This document shows positions 1-10,082 of a DNA stretch of 42,588 bases, piece by piece (the first letter of the stretch is position 1; each line of letters starts with the position of its first letter). The position numbers were made by a program, and so were the translations under genes. The notes below the pieces were generated by a model. It ran no database searches. It was not told where the DNA came from and saw only the letters and a list, made by a program, of their open reading frames with translations. The DNA is from Nanobdellota archaeon (lineage in GTDB: Archaea; Nanobdellota; Nanobdellia; Pacearchaeales; GW2011-AR1): the NCBI GenBank assembly GCA_030641715.1, contig DAOWGX010000012.1, positions 1 to 42,588 of the forward strand, in the 5' to 3' direction.

Positions 1-291
1 TATTGTTTCTCCGGAATGTTTGTTCAGTTTGCCTTTGACCATCCCATAATGTCTTATAGTTCCACCGTTATTTGTGACATCTCCGTAGACCATTCCGTGG
101 ATAAAAAATGTTCCCTGTCCTTCCACAATCACGTTGCCCCTGATAATTCCATGCAATATTAAAGTAGCACTTCCTCTGACAGAGACATCTCCATAAACTA
201 TTCCGTGAACAACCGCAACTTCAGACTCTTTCAGCTCCAAATTCTCCCTCAACTCATCATGGATTTCAAGAGGATTATCTGCATATACCAT
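1..291 (-). CDS. Partial polymer-forming (bactofilin-like) repeat protein; C-terminus outside window
   Basis: Reverse-strand ORF from ATG at 291: MVYADNPLEIHDELRENLELKESEVAVVHGIVYGDVSVRGSATLILHGIIRGNVIVEGQGTFFIHGMVYGDVTNNGG...; repeated HGxVxGxV pattern. Confidence 0.6.
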   Translation of the reverse strand, partial: MVYADNPLEIHDELRENLELKESEVAVVHGIVYGDVSVRGSATLILHGIIRGNVIVEGQGTFFIHGMVYGDVTNNGGTIRHYGMVKGKLNKHSGETI

Positions 292-394
292 GAATAAATA
301 AGGTGAAACTAGTATAAATAATTTTCTATTTTAAAATTTCAGTATCTTATTCTTATCAACATTTTTCGGCAGAGAAAATTCGTGTGTAAAAACA

Positions 395-2620
395 CTATTT
401 ATTTTTTCGCCGATTCTTAATTATCCTTCTTATTATGATTATTGCAAAAATTGAGAAAACCGCGAGGATCATAGCGATAGAAGATATATTACCCCTCTCA
501 AAATTTGTAGTTGCAAAACCTGAAATTATATTTGAATCGTATACAATTGAACTCTCGACTAACGGCTTATCTTCTCCCTGATTGGTGACGGATATTTTTA
601 GTAATCCCGACGGAACATCACTAAATTCAATGATAACTTCTCTTTCAGTTTTCTCACCTTTTACCAGTTCAACTTCCTGGGTTTGTTCAGCTATCTTTTC
701 TTTATCTGAATAAACAGAAAACTTTAAGGTTGAAATAGAATTTGAATCTGATTCAGCTAGGTATCTAATAAAAATCTCATTGTTATTTTTTAACATAATT
801 TCAGAAAACTCAATATTCAAACTCGGTTTAATCAAGGTTATTTTTAACTGAACAGATTCGTTACCTTCGAGACATTCTAAAAATAATTCGGGTTGTTTCG
901 TATCGGGGAGGGTTAGTGTAAACGCAAACTCCACAATTTCCCCTGTTGCAATATTCTTAATATCTGTGGAAGAAATCCATGACTTTTGTTCTTCTGAAGT
1001 TTTTAATCGACATTTATTTACAGATCTTATCCCGTTGTTTTTAACAATCAGTTCTAAGGATTTTTCTTCGCCAGAATACATGATTGCTTCAATAGGAGTT
1101 AACTCTAGATTCATGGTGGTTTGTGAGGAAAAAGAACCTCCGCCGCCTCCGCCTCCGCCACTTGAAGAAGTTGGAGGATTGGGTGTTGTTGATGTATCGA
1201 CGCTGAAACTTGAATTCTCGAAGTCAGAAGAGCCCAGAGTGTTATTAATATATAAATTGAGAATGTAATTTCCATCTGTTGAAACTTCAAAAACGGAGCT
1301 TGAACAATTTGGAAGAGTAGTATTTGCTATTACTTCTCCTCCAATAGAAGTTTTAACATTGTACCAACAAGTTAGATTATTTCCTGTTGCAGAATATGTT
1401 ATTGGAATCGCTGTTCTTGAGGATTTTGTTCCTGTTGGCTCTGAAATGGAAACACTCACTCCGGTAGCGTCGACGTTAAAACTAACATTATCGCTAGCTT
1501 CTAATCCTTCACTGTCATTGGCATAGATTGTTAACAGATAATTTCCATCTGTTGAAATGTTAAATGTAGTATTTTGACAATTTGTTAAACTTATGTTACT
1601 CCCATCATTTAGATTATACCAGCAAGAATCCAAATTGCCGTCGCTGTCAGAAGTGGAAAAGTTCAAAGCTAAAGATTCGTTATAATCATAAGTTGTACTA
1701 TCTTGGGGGGAGGCTAGAGATATCGACGGTGCCGAGTTCAAAACAGTATAGTCAATTGAAATATTATAGAATTCGGGACTATAAGAATGGTCGTCTGTTT
1801 CAAACTCCAATTTGTATTGGAAATACTGGTTGTTGCTTAACGATAAATTTTGGGGGGATTCGTTAGTTATATCTGTCCAGTTTTCGCCGTCGCAGTTTGC
1901 ATCATTGCAAGCTCTAACGCTTAGGGTTAAATTTGTTCCGGGGAGTTCTGCATATATGTAATCGAATTCTTCTTTGGGGTCAGTTCCACTTCCATTACCC
2001 TCCCCAATCCATATCGTATCTGTTGGTGTCGTCACATTGAGAGTTATGTTATACCAATCCCCTGTCGCGGAATCGACGGTAAATATTCCTAACGGATCGT
2101 TTCCATTAGAATCAGATTGTGCATAAATTCCAATCGCAACTCCAGAATCTTCTCTAGCATAAAACTTCAATAGAGTTCCATCAATTAAATCTTCCGAAAA
2201 ATTAAAATAAAAGTTTTTACTAGAATCTTTCATGTCTGCTAAGTAATAATTTCCGCCTAAGCTAAAAACCTCCGTTCTATTGGTGTCGGAATGCATTGCA
2301 GAATGGAGGTAAGAGTCTAACTTTTCTCTTATTTGGCTTTCCCAAGAAATATTGTTCCAGCTCGCTTCGCCACCTGCATCAAGGACTTTTGAGACATAAT
2401 TTCCGCTCAAATTCTCGCTAACTAAAACAACCGAACTCCCATTATATTCGGTATTTGTATAGTCTCCTTCATCAAAAACGGATTGATTGCCTGATTCAAA
2501 AATAGCGAAGCCGGTAATGCCGTCCCCGTTCAAAACTCCTGAAAGGTAGAACAAAGTTGTAAATATAAGCCCGATGAAAGTTAAAAGCATTATCCTTGCA
2601 ACGATATCTCTTTTTCTCAT
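395..2620 (-). CDS. Large secreted/membrane-anchored surface protein with Ig/cadherin-like repeats and C-terminal TM
   Basis: 741 aa; N-terminal TM, repeated 'PSISLASPQDSTTYDYNESLALNFSTSDSDGNLDSCWYN' type domains, poly-Gly linker, C-terminal TM plus basic tail. Confidence 0.75.
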   Translation of the reverse strand: MRKRDIVARIMLLTFIGLIFTTLFYLSGVLNGDGITGFAIFESGNQSVFDEGDYTNTEYNGSSVVLVSENLSGNYVSKVLDAGGEASWNNISWESQIREKLDSYLHSAMHSDTNRTEVFSLGGNYYLADMKDSSKNFYFNFSEDLIDGTLLKFYAREDSGVAIGIYAQSDSNGNDPLGIFTVDSATGDWYNITLNVTTPTDTIWIGEGNGSGTDPKEEFDYIYAELPGTNLTLSVRACNDANCDGENWTDITNESPQNLSLSNNQYFQYKLEFETDDHSYSPEFYNISIDYTVLNSAPSISLASPQDSTTYDYNESLALNFSTSDSDGNLDSCWYNLNDGSNISLTNCQNTTFNISTDGNYLLTIYANDSEGLEASDNVSFNVDATGVSVSISEPTGTKSSRTAIPITYSATGNNLTCWYNVKTSIGGEVIANTTLPNCSSSVFEVSTDGNYILNLYINNTLGSSDFENSSFSVDTSTTPNPPTSSSGGGGGGGGSFSSQTTMNLELTPIEAIMYSGEEKSLELIVKNNGIRSVNKCRLKTSEEQKSWISSTDIKNIATGEIVEFAFTLTLPDTKQPELFLECLEGNESVQLKITLIKPSLNIEFSEIMLKNNNEIFIRYLAESDSNSISTLKFSVYSDKEKIAEQTQEVELVKGEKTEREVIIEFSDVPSGLLKISVTNQGEDKPLVESSIVYDSNIISGFATTNFERGNISSIAMILAVFSIFAIIIIRRIIKNRRKNK

Positions 2621-2700
2621 AGGGTTAAAGAATCAACATGCTATTTAAATTTTTTTACTTAATCCATTAACTTTAAATATGACTTAGTTCATGTTTCTGC

Positions 2701-3471
2701 ATGGGGGGGAGGATGTTCTTCATAACTTGTGTTCTTTTAGTCGCATCTATCGTTTCTGTTTCTGCAGAGTATTCGATTGATATTTCGGGACTAGAAGAAT
2801 CCTACTCTGTCGGGGAAGAAATCGGTTATAAGGTTCTTTTGTTGGAGGACGGCAACCTAATTGAAAGAAATGTTGAGGTTTTTTTTTCAGACGATTTGGG
2901 AATCTCGGAGATAAAACTGAACGTGGAATCTGGTAGTGAAAATACTCTCCGAGTTTCTGAAAACTTTTCGAGTCTTGGTTGGAGTATTAAAGCAAGATAT
3001 GGGGATAAAGAGGTAAAACGGTCATTTATGGTTCAGGAAAATTTGGAGGTAGAGTTTTCGTTAGAGGGTGGTAAACTGGTAATTAAAAATAAAGGGAATG
3101 TCAGATATACGAGGACGGTTCAGATTACGATAGGTGATGAAACGGAGTCTTATGCGCAAAATATTCCTGTTGGCGGGCAAAGGGTGTGGGTGTTAGTTGC
3201 TCCGGAAGGAAGTTATAATATTGAAATCAGTGATGGGATTGATACTTTTACTAAAAGGAACATTAAGTTAACGAGTATTGGAACGGGTAATGCGATTGGG
3301 GCTATGGATGAAAATCAGCAAATAACTGGATTGTTGGGGGGACCGATAGCTCCTGAAGAGATGGATCGGGCATTCATCCCGTCGGATAAGTTTTATGTAG
3401 CTATTACATTTATTTGCGCTGTTTTTGGTTTGGGGGTTTTGCTTTTTATTGAGAGAAGAAAGAGGAAGTAG
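2701..3471 (+). CDS. Signal-peptide protein with single C-terminal TM anchor
   Basis: 256 aa ORF; hydrophobic N-terminus (FFITCVLLVASIVSVSA) and C-terminal TM followed by RRKRK. Confidence 0.7.
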   Translation: MGGRMFFITCVLLVASIVSVSAEYSIDISGLEESYSVGEEIGYKVLLLEDGNLIERNVEVFFSDDLGISEIKLNVESGSENTLRVSENFSSLGWSIKARYGDKEVKRSFMVQENLEVEFSLEGGKLVIKNKGNVRYTRTVQITIGDETESYAQNIPVGGQRVWVLVAPEGSYNIEISDGIDTFTKRNIKLTSIGTGNAIGAMDENQQITGLLGGPIAPEEMDRAFIPSDKFYVAITFICAVFGLGVLLFIERRKRK

Positions 3472-3613
3472 TTTCTCTATTAACTCTGTTGTTTTTAATA
3501 GGGTTGAGATTGGTATGAATATCATAACAAACGATAGTTCTATAAATTATGATCTCCTAGGGGGTATATGGAAAAAGAAGTGAAAATTATATCGTTGAAA
3601 GGGGGTATAAAAT

Positions 3614-4780
3614 ATGAAAAAAATAATAGCAGTTAGTTTGATTTTGGGAGTTATGTTGATGACGGTGAGTTTGGTTTTTGCTGGGAATAATTACGAAAAT
3701 CAAAGATACTTGGTAAAATCCGATAATGGTGTGCTTAAAATGATGTATGGTGTTCGACATAGTTTTGATAATGGATTTACAACGGATTTGTCGCAAGGAC
3801 AATTAAAAGTCTTGGAAAAATTTGGTGTGGATGTGGAAGAAGTTGAAATGTACTATATAACGGCACCACCAGGAGCTTGTAGTCCTTGGCCTGAATGTAA
3901 GGATGATGAAGAACCGGTTCCAGAAGAAAGAACTTGTGAGCCTTCTATAGATAAACCGTGGGGGATTGTTAAAGTAAATGGTGGAACTGGAGGAGCAGGA
4001 GTTAATGTAGCTGTCTTGGATACAGGTGTTTATACAGACCATTTAGATTTAGATGTAAAAGTATGTAAAGATGCAACAAAGAGAAGAATCAAAGATGGTT
4101 GTGAAGATAGTGTGGGACATGGAACACATGTTGCAGGAACAATTGCTGCAAATGGCGGTAGTGATGGTTTAGGAATTTTAGGAGTAGCACCCGAAGCAGA
4201 ATTAATGGCAATAAAAGTTTGCGGACCGGCTGGTTGTTGGACAGATGATATTGCAGCAGGAATAAGATACTCAGCAGATAATGGAGCGAATATAATTTCA
4301 ATGAGTTTAGGTGGAGATACAGAAAGTTCTCTGGTTAAAGATGCAATTGATTATGCAGTAGGAAAAGGTGTTTTAGTTATTGCAGCAGCAGGAAATGATG
4401 GTCCGGTCGAGGGAAGTATAGATTATCCTGGAGCAAACGTAAAAGTTGTAGCAGTTGGAGCAATTGATATTAATGAAAATGTTTCAAGTTGGAGTTCGAG
4501 AGGAATTAATGATGGAGATTATATCATAGAAGCTAGGGAGGTAGAATTTGCAGCCCCTGGGGTATCGATAGAGTCCACATGGAACGATGGTTGTTATGAT
4601 ACGATTTCGGGAACCTCTATGGCGACTCCGCATGTGGCAGGATTGGCGGCAAAGTTGTGGGATACTGATGCGGGTACAACGAGAACAAAACTACAAGAAT
4701 TAGCAAAAAAGTTACACGATTTGCATATAGAAGGAGATGATACTGCAACTGGATTTGGATTACCAATCGCTACAAGTTAA
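3614..4780 (+). CDS. Secreted subtilisin-like (S8) serine protease
   Basis: Catalytic triad motifs VAVLDTGV (Asp), GHGTHVAGTIAA (His), SGTSMATPHVAGLAA (Ser); signal peptide; upstream GGGGGT. Confidence 0.93.
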   Translation: MKKIIAVSLILGVMLMTVSLVFAGNNYENQRYLVKSDNGVLKMMYGVRHSFDNGFTTDLSQGQLKVLEKFGVDVEEVEMYYITAPPGACSPWPECKDDEEPVPEERTCEPSIDKPWGIVKVNGGTGGAGVNVAVLDTGVYTDHLDLDVKVCKDATKRRIKDGCEDSVGHGTHVAGTIAANGGSDGLGILGVAPEAELMAIKVCGPAGCWTDDIAAGIRYSADNGANIISMSLGGDTESSLVKDAIDYAVGKGVLVIAAAGNDGPVEGSIDYPGANVKVVAVGAIDINENVSSWSSRGINDGDYIIEAREVEFAAPGVSIESTWNDGCYDTISGTSMATPHVAGLAAKLWDTDAGTTRTKLQELAKKLHDLHIEGDDTATGFGLPIATS

Positions 4781-4890
4781 ACAAACAACATTTTTTTATT
4801 TTTTATATAGTAAGGTCATATTATTGTGATGGGTGAGCTATTCGGACTCGGCATAAAACCGAATCTTTTGAAATGGTCAAGAAGGTACAA

Positions 4891-4961
4891 TCCCCCCACC
4901 CAGAGTCGAACTGGGCCACAGCGGGCTACAACCGCCTGCTCTACCGATGAGCTATGGGAGG
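4891..4961 (-). tRNA. tRNA-Tyr(GTA)
   Basis: Cloverleaf folded by hand: CCTCCCA TA GCTC ATCGGTA GAGC A GGCGG TTGTAGC CCGCT GTGG CCCAG TTCGACT CTGGG TGGGGGG A; C1-G72 pair typical of archaeal tRNA-Tyr. Confidence 0.95.
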
Positions 4962-5062
4962 ACGGAACTATCTAACAAAATTCTTTTATAAACTTTATCA
5001 ACTCAGAGCCTGAGAATTTTAATTATGGTAATTTTATAAACGATGGAAAGTAAATCGGTTGT

Positions 5063-6328
5063 ATGGAAATTGGAATTATTGGATTGGGAGATATGGGTAA
5101 GTTATATGCGAGGAAATTCGCTGAATCGGGTTATAGGGTTAATGGATGTGATTTGCCTGAAAAGAGGAACGGATTGGAAAAAGAATTATCTGGAACGGGA
5201 ATTAGTATTTTAGACGATGGTTTTGCTGTTGCGAGAAGAAGCGATTTTCTTTTTTATGGTGTTGAAGCAGAGAATATTGGAAGAGTTGTTGAAAGATACG
5301 GTCCTTCAACAAAAACGGGAGCTATAGTTGCAGGACAGACTTCTATTAAGACTCCGGAGATTGAAGCTTTTGAAAGGTATTTACCGGATGACGTAAATAT
5401 TGTAACTTGTCATTCTTTACATGGACCGACGGTTGACCCAAAAGGTCAGACGTTAGTTGCAATGAGGCACCGGAGTTCTGATGAAGCTTACAAAAAAGCA
5501 TTGGAAACTTTGGAGACGCTGGGTTCAAATATCGTCGAGGTTTCGACATATCAGGAGCATGATAGAATTACTGCTGATACGCAAACAAATACTCAGACTG
5601 GATTTTTGAGTATGGCAACTGCATGGAAACATGCCGGATTTTTCCCTTGGGAAAATGCTTCTTATGTCGGCGGTATTGATAATGTAAAAGTTTTGATGGC
5701 TTTGAGAATCCTTGGTGGCAAAGCGCATGTTTATGCCGGATTGGCTTTATTGAATCCTTATGCGAGGGAACAGATTAAACAGTATGCCCAATCTGAATCA
5801 GAGTTATTTAAAATGATGATTCAAGAAAACGGGGGGGCATTTAGAGAAAGAGTAAAAAAAGCGGGAGATTTTGTATTCGGTGATGATGATGCTCCAATCT
5901 TGTTAGATTATTCGGCTAGGGGGAAATTCGGTTTGGGGATTTCTTCTAAGCAACGAAAGCCAAATTCCCATTTAAGTTTATTGGCAATGGTTGATGCATG
6001 GCATCAGATAGGTATGAATCCTTATGATAATATGATTTGCCAGACACCCCTCTTTAGATTGAGATTGGGAATTACTGAATATCTATTTAAAAATTCGGAC
6101 TTACTTGAAGAATCGTTACATGCCGCAATTTATGATAAAGGAATTCGTGGAGATGATTTAGAGTTTCATTCTGCTGTGAGGGAATGGGCTTCAATAGTTG
6201 AACGTGGGGATATGGCAGGGTACAAACAGCAGTTTGATAATACAAAAGCTTTTTTTAGGGATAGAATACCCGAGGCAAAACAAAGAAGTTCAGAATTGAT
6301 AGAAAAGTTAGCAAAGAGTCCTAACTAA
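5063..6328 (+). CDS. Prephenate dehydrogenase, fungal TYR1-like
   Basis: Rossmann GLGDMGKLYARKF; HSLHGPTVDPKGQ, YQEHDRITADTQ, KAHVYAGLALLNPYA, PNSHLSLLAMVDAW, PYDNMICQTPLFRLRLGITEYLF blocks resemble yeast Tyr1. Confidence 0.8.
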   Translation: MEIGIIGLGDMGKLYARKFAESGYRVNGCDLPEKRNGLEKELSGTGISILDDGFAVARRSDFLFYGVEAENIGRVVERYGPSTKTGAIVAGQTSIKTPEIEAFERYLPDDVNIVTCHSLHGPTVDPKGQTLVAMRHRSSDEAYKKALETLETLGSNIVEVSTYQEHDRITADTQTNTQTGFLSMATAWKHAGFFPWENASYVGGIDNVKVLMALRILGGKAHVYAGLALLNPYAREQIKQYAQSESELFKMMIQENGGAFRERVKKAGDFVFGDDDAPILLDYSARGKFGLGISSKQRKPNSHLSLLAMVDAWHQIGMNPYDNMICQTPLFRLRLGITEYLFKNSDLLEESLHAAIYDKGIRGDDLEFHSAVREWASIVERGDMAGYKQQFDNTKAFFRDRIPEAKQRSSELIEKLAKSPN

Positions 6329-6331
6329 GTA

Positions 6332-7081
6332 TTACTTCAATTTTATTTTTCCCTTCTGCCAGTCGTCAATCACCTTAATCGCAACTCGATGCTCGTCGAC
6401 CTCGCCACCCTTGACCAGAAATCCTTTCTTCTTTCCAATGTCTAAAAACAAATCGTAACTATCCTCGCCAGAAGCTCCGTAGTGTCTCTTCAAAATCTTC
6501 TCGTCTTTCTTCGTCAGAAATTCTATTATTCTTAAGGCGACTTTGTCGGGATTGTTAATCTTATGGGGGTCTTTCGCAGCGGCCATTCCGACTTGTGTTC
6601 TACCGTCGCCAAAGGGGATAATCCCTGGCGAATCCATAATCCTTAGTTGTCCTGTTCTGACCCACTGCGTTTTCTTTGTGGTGCCTGGAACTGAGGACAT
6701 TTTTGCTTTGGCGTTGGGGGCGAGAAGATTAATCAACGTCGATTTTCCGATGTTAGGATAACCTACTAGCCCAATTCTCAGACTCGGTCGATTCCAATTT
6801 GTAGCCATGTTATCTAGTGTTTCTTTCAATTTTCCGATGCTAATTTTCTTTAAGGCTGAGATAAAGAATGCATTAGGATATTCTTTTTTTAATTTAATGA
6901 TATCCTTCTTGCTAATCAAATCGCTTTTATTAAAAACTATAATCACTCTCTTCCCTTTCATCGATTCAACTTTCGAAATAATCTCGGAATTCCGTGTAAT
7001 CTCAGGCATCCGAGCGTCCACTAACAATAACACAACGTCGCTGTTCCGGAGAACGTTTAGAACTATTGGCCAAAATCCCAT
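6332..7081 (-). CDS. Circularly permuted GTPase (YlqF/MMR1-HSR1 type)
   Basis: G4 NKSD precedes G1 GYPNIGKST and G3 DSPG. Confidence 0.88.
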   Translation of the reverse strand: MGFWPIVLNVLRNSDVVLLLVDARMPEITRNSEIISKVESMKGKRVIIVFNKSDLISKKDIIKLKKEYPNAFFISALKKISIGKLKETLDNMATNWNRPSLRIGLVGYPNIGKSTLINLLAPNAKAKMSSVPGTTKKTQWVRTGQLRIMDSPGIIPFGDGRTQVGMAAAKDPHKINNPDKVALRIIEFLTKKDEKILKRHYGASGEDSYDLFLDIGKKKGFLVKGGEVDEHRVAIKVIDDWQKGKIKLK

Positions 7082-7120
7082 GACTATGGTAATGCCACAG
7101 ACAATTATAAATCTTCCTCA

Positions 7121-7762
7121 TTAATCTAAATGTATTGTCTTGGATTCTTTTGAATTGCATATAAAGCAGCCCTCTAAACCAAACTTTGCCACTCCATCAT
7201 AATAAGCTCCAAGTAAAGACAAGTCTGCAGAAAGTATGCCGTTTCCAGAACCAGAATTAAGTGCAGTACAAACAAGGCTTTTATCAACATCTGATAATCC
7301 TTTGTAGTTTTCAATAAATTTTTCCATTCCATTCAGATTAGGAGAGTTATTATTTGAAGAATAAAGTTCAATTCCTTCTTTTAAAATATCATATATGCTA
7401 TTATTCGCTTTCAACCACTCTGCAAAAAGTTTATATCTTTTTTTTGAATTGTCTCCATTTCTTACTCTTTTATACCCTCCAGATCTAAAATATCTTTTAA
7501 CTTTTTTAACTTCTTTCTTTTTTCTAATCCAATAGTTTTTACTCCTTTGAATTTCCTCCAATACTCCTTCACTTGTTGAAATATGTCCCCTTTTTCTGAA
7601 AGTTTTGCAAAAGCTTTTTAATTTTTTTAATGAAGCCTTTTCACTTTTCACATCTCTGCCGTAAATCGGACAAACCCATTCAAACCCACAGGTATCCACA
7701 TAAACAATCCCTTCTTTCGGCAAAAAATCTGTCCGAATATTGTATTTGTTTTTTTCTTCCAT
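7121..7762 (-). CDS. Hypothetical protein, possible PIN-like nuclease domain
   Basis: 213 aa; VYVDTCGF...STSEGVLEEIQR...DVDKSLVCTALNSG...ILSADLSLLGAY spaces acidic residues like a PIN domain. Confidence 0.5.
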   Translation of the reverse strand: MEEKNKYNIRTDFLPKEGIVYVDTCGFEWVCPIYGRDVKSEKASLKKLKSFCKTFRKRGHISTSEGVLEEIQRSKNYWIRKKKEVKKVKRYFRSGGYKRVRNGDNSKKRYKLFAEWLKANNSIYDILKEGIELYSSNNNSPNLNGMEKFIENYKGLSDVDKSLVCTALNSGSGNGILSADLSLLGAYYDGVAKFGLEGCFICNSKESKTIHLD

Positions 7763-7891
7763 TTATTGCCTAAAATTCCTACTATCACTTCTCAGTCAAA
7801 CACTATTTAAATCAAATTATAATCTTAAATATATTTCAAAGTCTATGATTCTATATAAATGGAGGGTTGCTAATAAATTCAAGAGGTAAAA

Positions 7892-8035
7892 ATGATCGTT
7901 AAACTGCAAGTTTTATATGATGACATTAATCGTCCTGGTGGGCGAGAGCGGGACGAGATAATTCGTGCAATTGATGGTGCAATGCATGGCGCAACATGGG
8001 AAGCGAATGGCGACGGGTGGATAGCCCGACGATAA
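7892..8035 (+). CDS. Small ORF, 47 aa, unknown
   Basis: ATG preceded by AAGAGGTAAAA: MIVKLQVLYDDINRPGGRERDEIIRAIDGAMHGATWEANGDGWIARR. Confidence 0.4.
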   Translation: MIVKLQVLYDDINRPGGRERDEIIRAIDGAMHGATWEANGDGWIARR

Positions 8036-8078
8036 GGTCTATGTTTAAACACAATCAATTTTTATTTAGTATCAGCTC

Positions 8079-8477
8079 TCACCTTCTTCTCTGAAGCAAA
8101 AGAGGAAAAATAAGACTTATACCATAATATGCGACTGTAGCTGCTATCTCTTTGGTTCTCTGTGAAGGGGTCCCTCTTTCTTTCAGATAGGATATATTAT
8201 CTTCTACAACTTCTTTAAGCTCCACATCCTCGATTTTACTTACTAACCCTTTGAAGTCCCTCAGAGTAAATTTTCGGCTTGAAGGAATTAGGCTATGTTC
8301 ATAGAATATATATTCACGAAAGCTTGAAGCAACTTCTTCAAGACCGGGGATTCTATGGTAGTTGCCATCTCGATATACTAAATCGTCAACATCTAAACTC
8401 TGAAGAAAGTTGTTTTCATTCCTCGTTCTTAGACGAAGAGATTCATACTTATTATCTTGGTTGGATTGAATAACCAT
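8079..8477 (-). CDS. Hypothetical protein with hydrophobic C-terminal tail
   Basis: 132 aa ORF filling the gap between neighbours; C-terminal 'TVAYYGISLIFPLLLQRRR'. Confidence 0.55.
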   Translation of the reverse strand: MVIQSNQDNKYESLRLRTRNENNFLQSLDVDDLVYRDGNYHRIPGLEEVASSFREYIFYEHSLIPSSRKFTLRDFKGLVSKIEDVELKEVVEDNISYLKERGTPSQRTKEIAATVAYYGISLIFPLLLQRRR

Positions 8478-8517
8478 TCTACTACAAGAGAATCTGAACT
8501 TTATAAGTATTTATGGT

Positions 8518-9360
8518 TTAAACTCTAATCTTCCCTAACTGCCAATCTCTCAAAACCAATCGTGCAGTTCTGTCAGCGTCGACATTACCACCTTTTTTTA
8601 AAAATCCTTTTGTTTTACCTAATTTCTCAACTAATATTTCACTATCGCCACTTGCTTCAATCCCATAAAAATTTTCGATTGCCTTAGCATCTGAAGACAT
8701 TATATAACTTAAGATACCTTCGGGATTTTTAACATCGCTATATGTTCTTGCTCCGAGTTTTACATCTTCTCCAAAAGAGGTCCCCTCTTGGGAGGTATAC
8801 TTAAATGCTGGAATCACCCCTGGCGTATCTAAGATTAAGATTTTTTCGGACATTCTAATCTTTTGCATTCCTTTGGTATACCCTGCTTGTTTTGACGTTC
8901 CGGTTGCCGCCCTTCGACTAATAATATTAATCAATGAACTTTTCCCCACATTAGGATACCCGATAATTCCAACCTGCACTCTTTTACGTGCCTCATCTAA
9001 TTTCACACGTTTAGCCTCAATCTTAATTTTATTACGCAGATTCTCTATCCATTTTTTTGTTTTAACTGAGACAAAAATGTGTGGATTCAAATCTTTGGGT
9101 AAGGTTTTCTTAGATTCTTTAACATTGATTAAATCTGATTTATTCAGAACATAAATCAATTTCTTGCCCTTCTTTCTAATATCTTCTTCAACTTCTAAAT
9201 TTCTTGTTTCTTCGACAAACCTCGCGTCCAAAACTTGCAAAATTATATCCGAAACTCTCACGACATCTCGCATTACATCAGGATATTTTCCTCGCTGTTT
9301 TTTTATATTCGCGATTCTCCCCGTATGCCTTGAACCAAAACTATAACGCACTCTAACCAT
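8518..9360 (-). CDS. Circularly permuted GTPase, paralogue of 6332..7081
   Basis: NKSD before GYPNVGKSS and DTPG; C-terminus KGFLKKGGNVDADRTARLVLRDWQLGKI matches the paralogue. Confidence 0.9.
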   Translation of the reverse strand: MVRVRYSFGSRHTGRIANIKKQRGKYPDVMRDVVRVSDIILQVLDARFVEETRNLEVEEDIRKKGKKLIYVLNKSDLINVKESKKTLPKDLNPHIFVSVKTKKWIENLRNKIKIEAKRVKLDEARKRVQVGIIGYPNVGKSSLINIISRRAATGTSKQAGYTKGMQKIRMSEKILILDTPGVIPAFKYTSQEGTSFGEDVKLGARTYSDVKNPEGILSYIMSSDAKAIENFYGIEASGDSEILVEKLGKTKGFLKKGGNVDADRTARLVLRDWQLGKIRV

Positions 9361-9413
9361 TAGTTATTAAAGATTGGAGAGTTTAAAAATTGAAGCCTGT
9401 AAAACTAAATAGA

Positions 9414-10049
9414 TTAATCTTTTAATTTGTCCAATTTCTTATCTAATTCTATTCTTCCTAGTGCCTTTAATTCTGCCTTTGCCCCACTTTTGTAGGCACT
9501 TCTGATAATGAAGAACGAAAAGAGGCCTGTAAAAAGAATATCAAGTCCGACTAAAAAATAAACGTTATTTTGCACTAGGATGCTATAATCTTTAGAGGCA
9601 TAACCCACCAATCCTTCTTTATTAATTTCGATTGCCTCTTCGTCCTCGATTTTTGGAATGGTCTCTTCAACAACTTCTTTGGAAATATTTTTAACTTCTT
9701 CTTCGGCAACAATGATGTCGGGAGTTTCTCTTAAGTCTACTATGATATCCGAACCATTGATGGCGAAGGGTCCTTTTTCTATATTGAGACAAACCGCGCC
9801 ATTATCGGTAAATCGCAAACTCAAATTAACTTCTGACAATCCTGTTTCAACCTCAAACTTAACTATGCCGACATTCTTCCCTACAAAAACAGGGTAATAA
9901 GAATCGCCTAATTCTTCACTTCCTAAGCTTCGCAATTTTAAGATAGCACCTGTATAAACGTCGTCGCTGACTATGGTAATGTTCGCAGTCATGGCGGAAA
10001 CATTTACCGCTAAAACTAAAAATACTAACGCCACCCAAATTTTTTTCAT
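9414..10049 (-). CDS. Secreted, membrane-anchored protein of unknown function
   Basis: 211 aa with signal peptide and C-terminal TM. Confidence 0.65.
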   Translation of the reverse strand: MKKIWVALVFLVLAVNVSAMTANITIVSDDVYTGAILKLRSLGSEELGDSYYPVFVGKNVGIVKFEVETGLSEVNLSLRFTDNGAVCLNIEKGPFAINGSDIIVDLRETPDIIVAEEEVKNISKEVVEETIPKIEDEEAIEINKEGLVGYASKDYSILVQNNVYFLVGLDILFTGLFSFFIIRSAYKSGAKAELKALGRIELDKKLDKLKD

Positions 10050-10082
10050 AAAAATAGATATTTTAACCTATTATAAAATTTT

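Noticed and set aside
1137-1165. Possible phase-variable simple repeat (poly-Gly codons)
   Set aside because: Codons are mixed (CCG/CCT/CCA on the plus strand) and not a uniform SSR unit.
966-1268. 100-aa plus-strand ORF with poly-Pro stretch
   Set aside because: Antisense of the poly-Gly linker in the 741-aa surface protein; no independent coding evidence.
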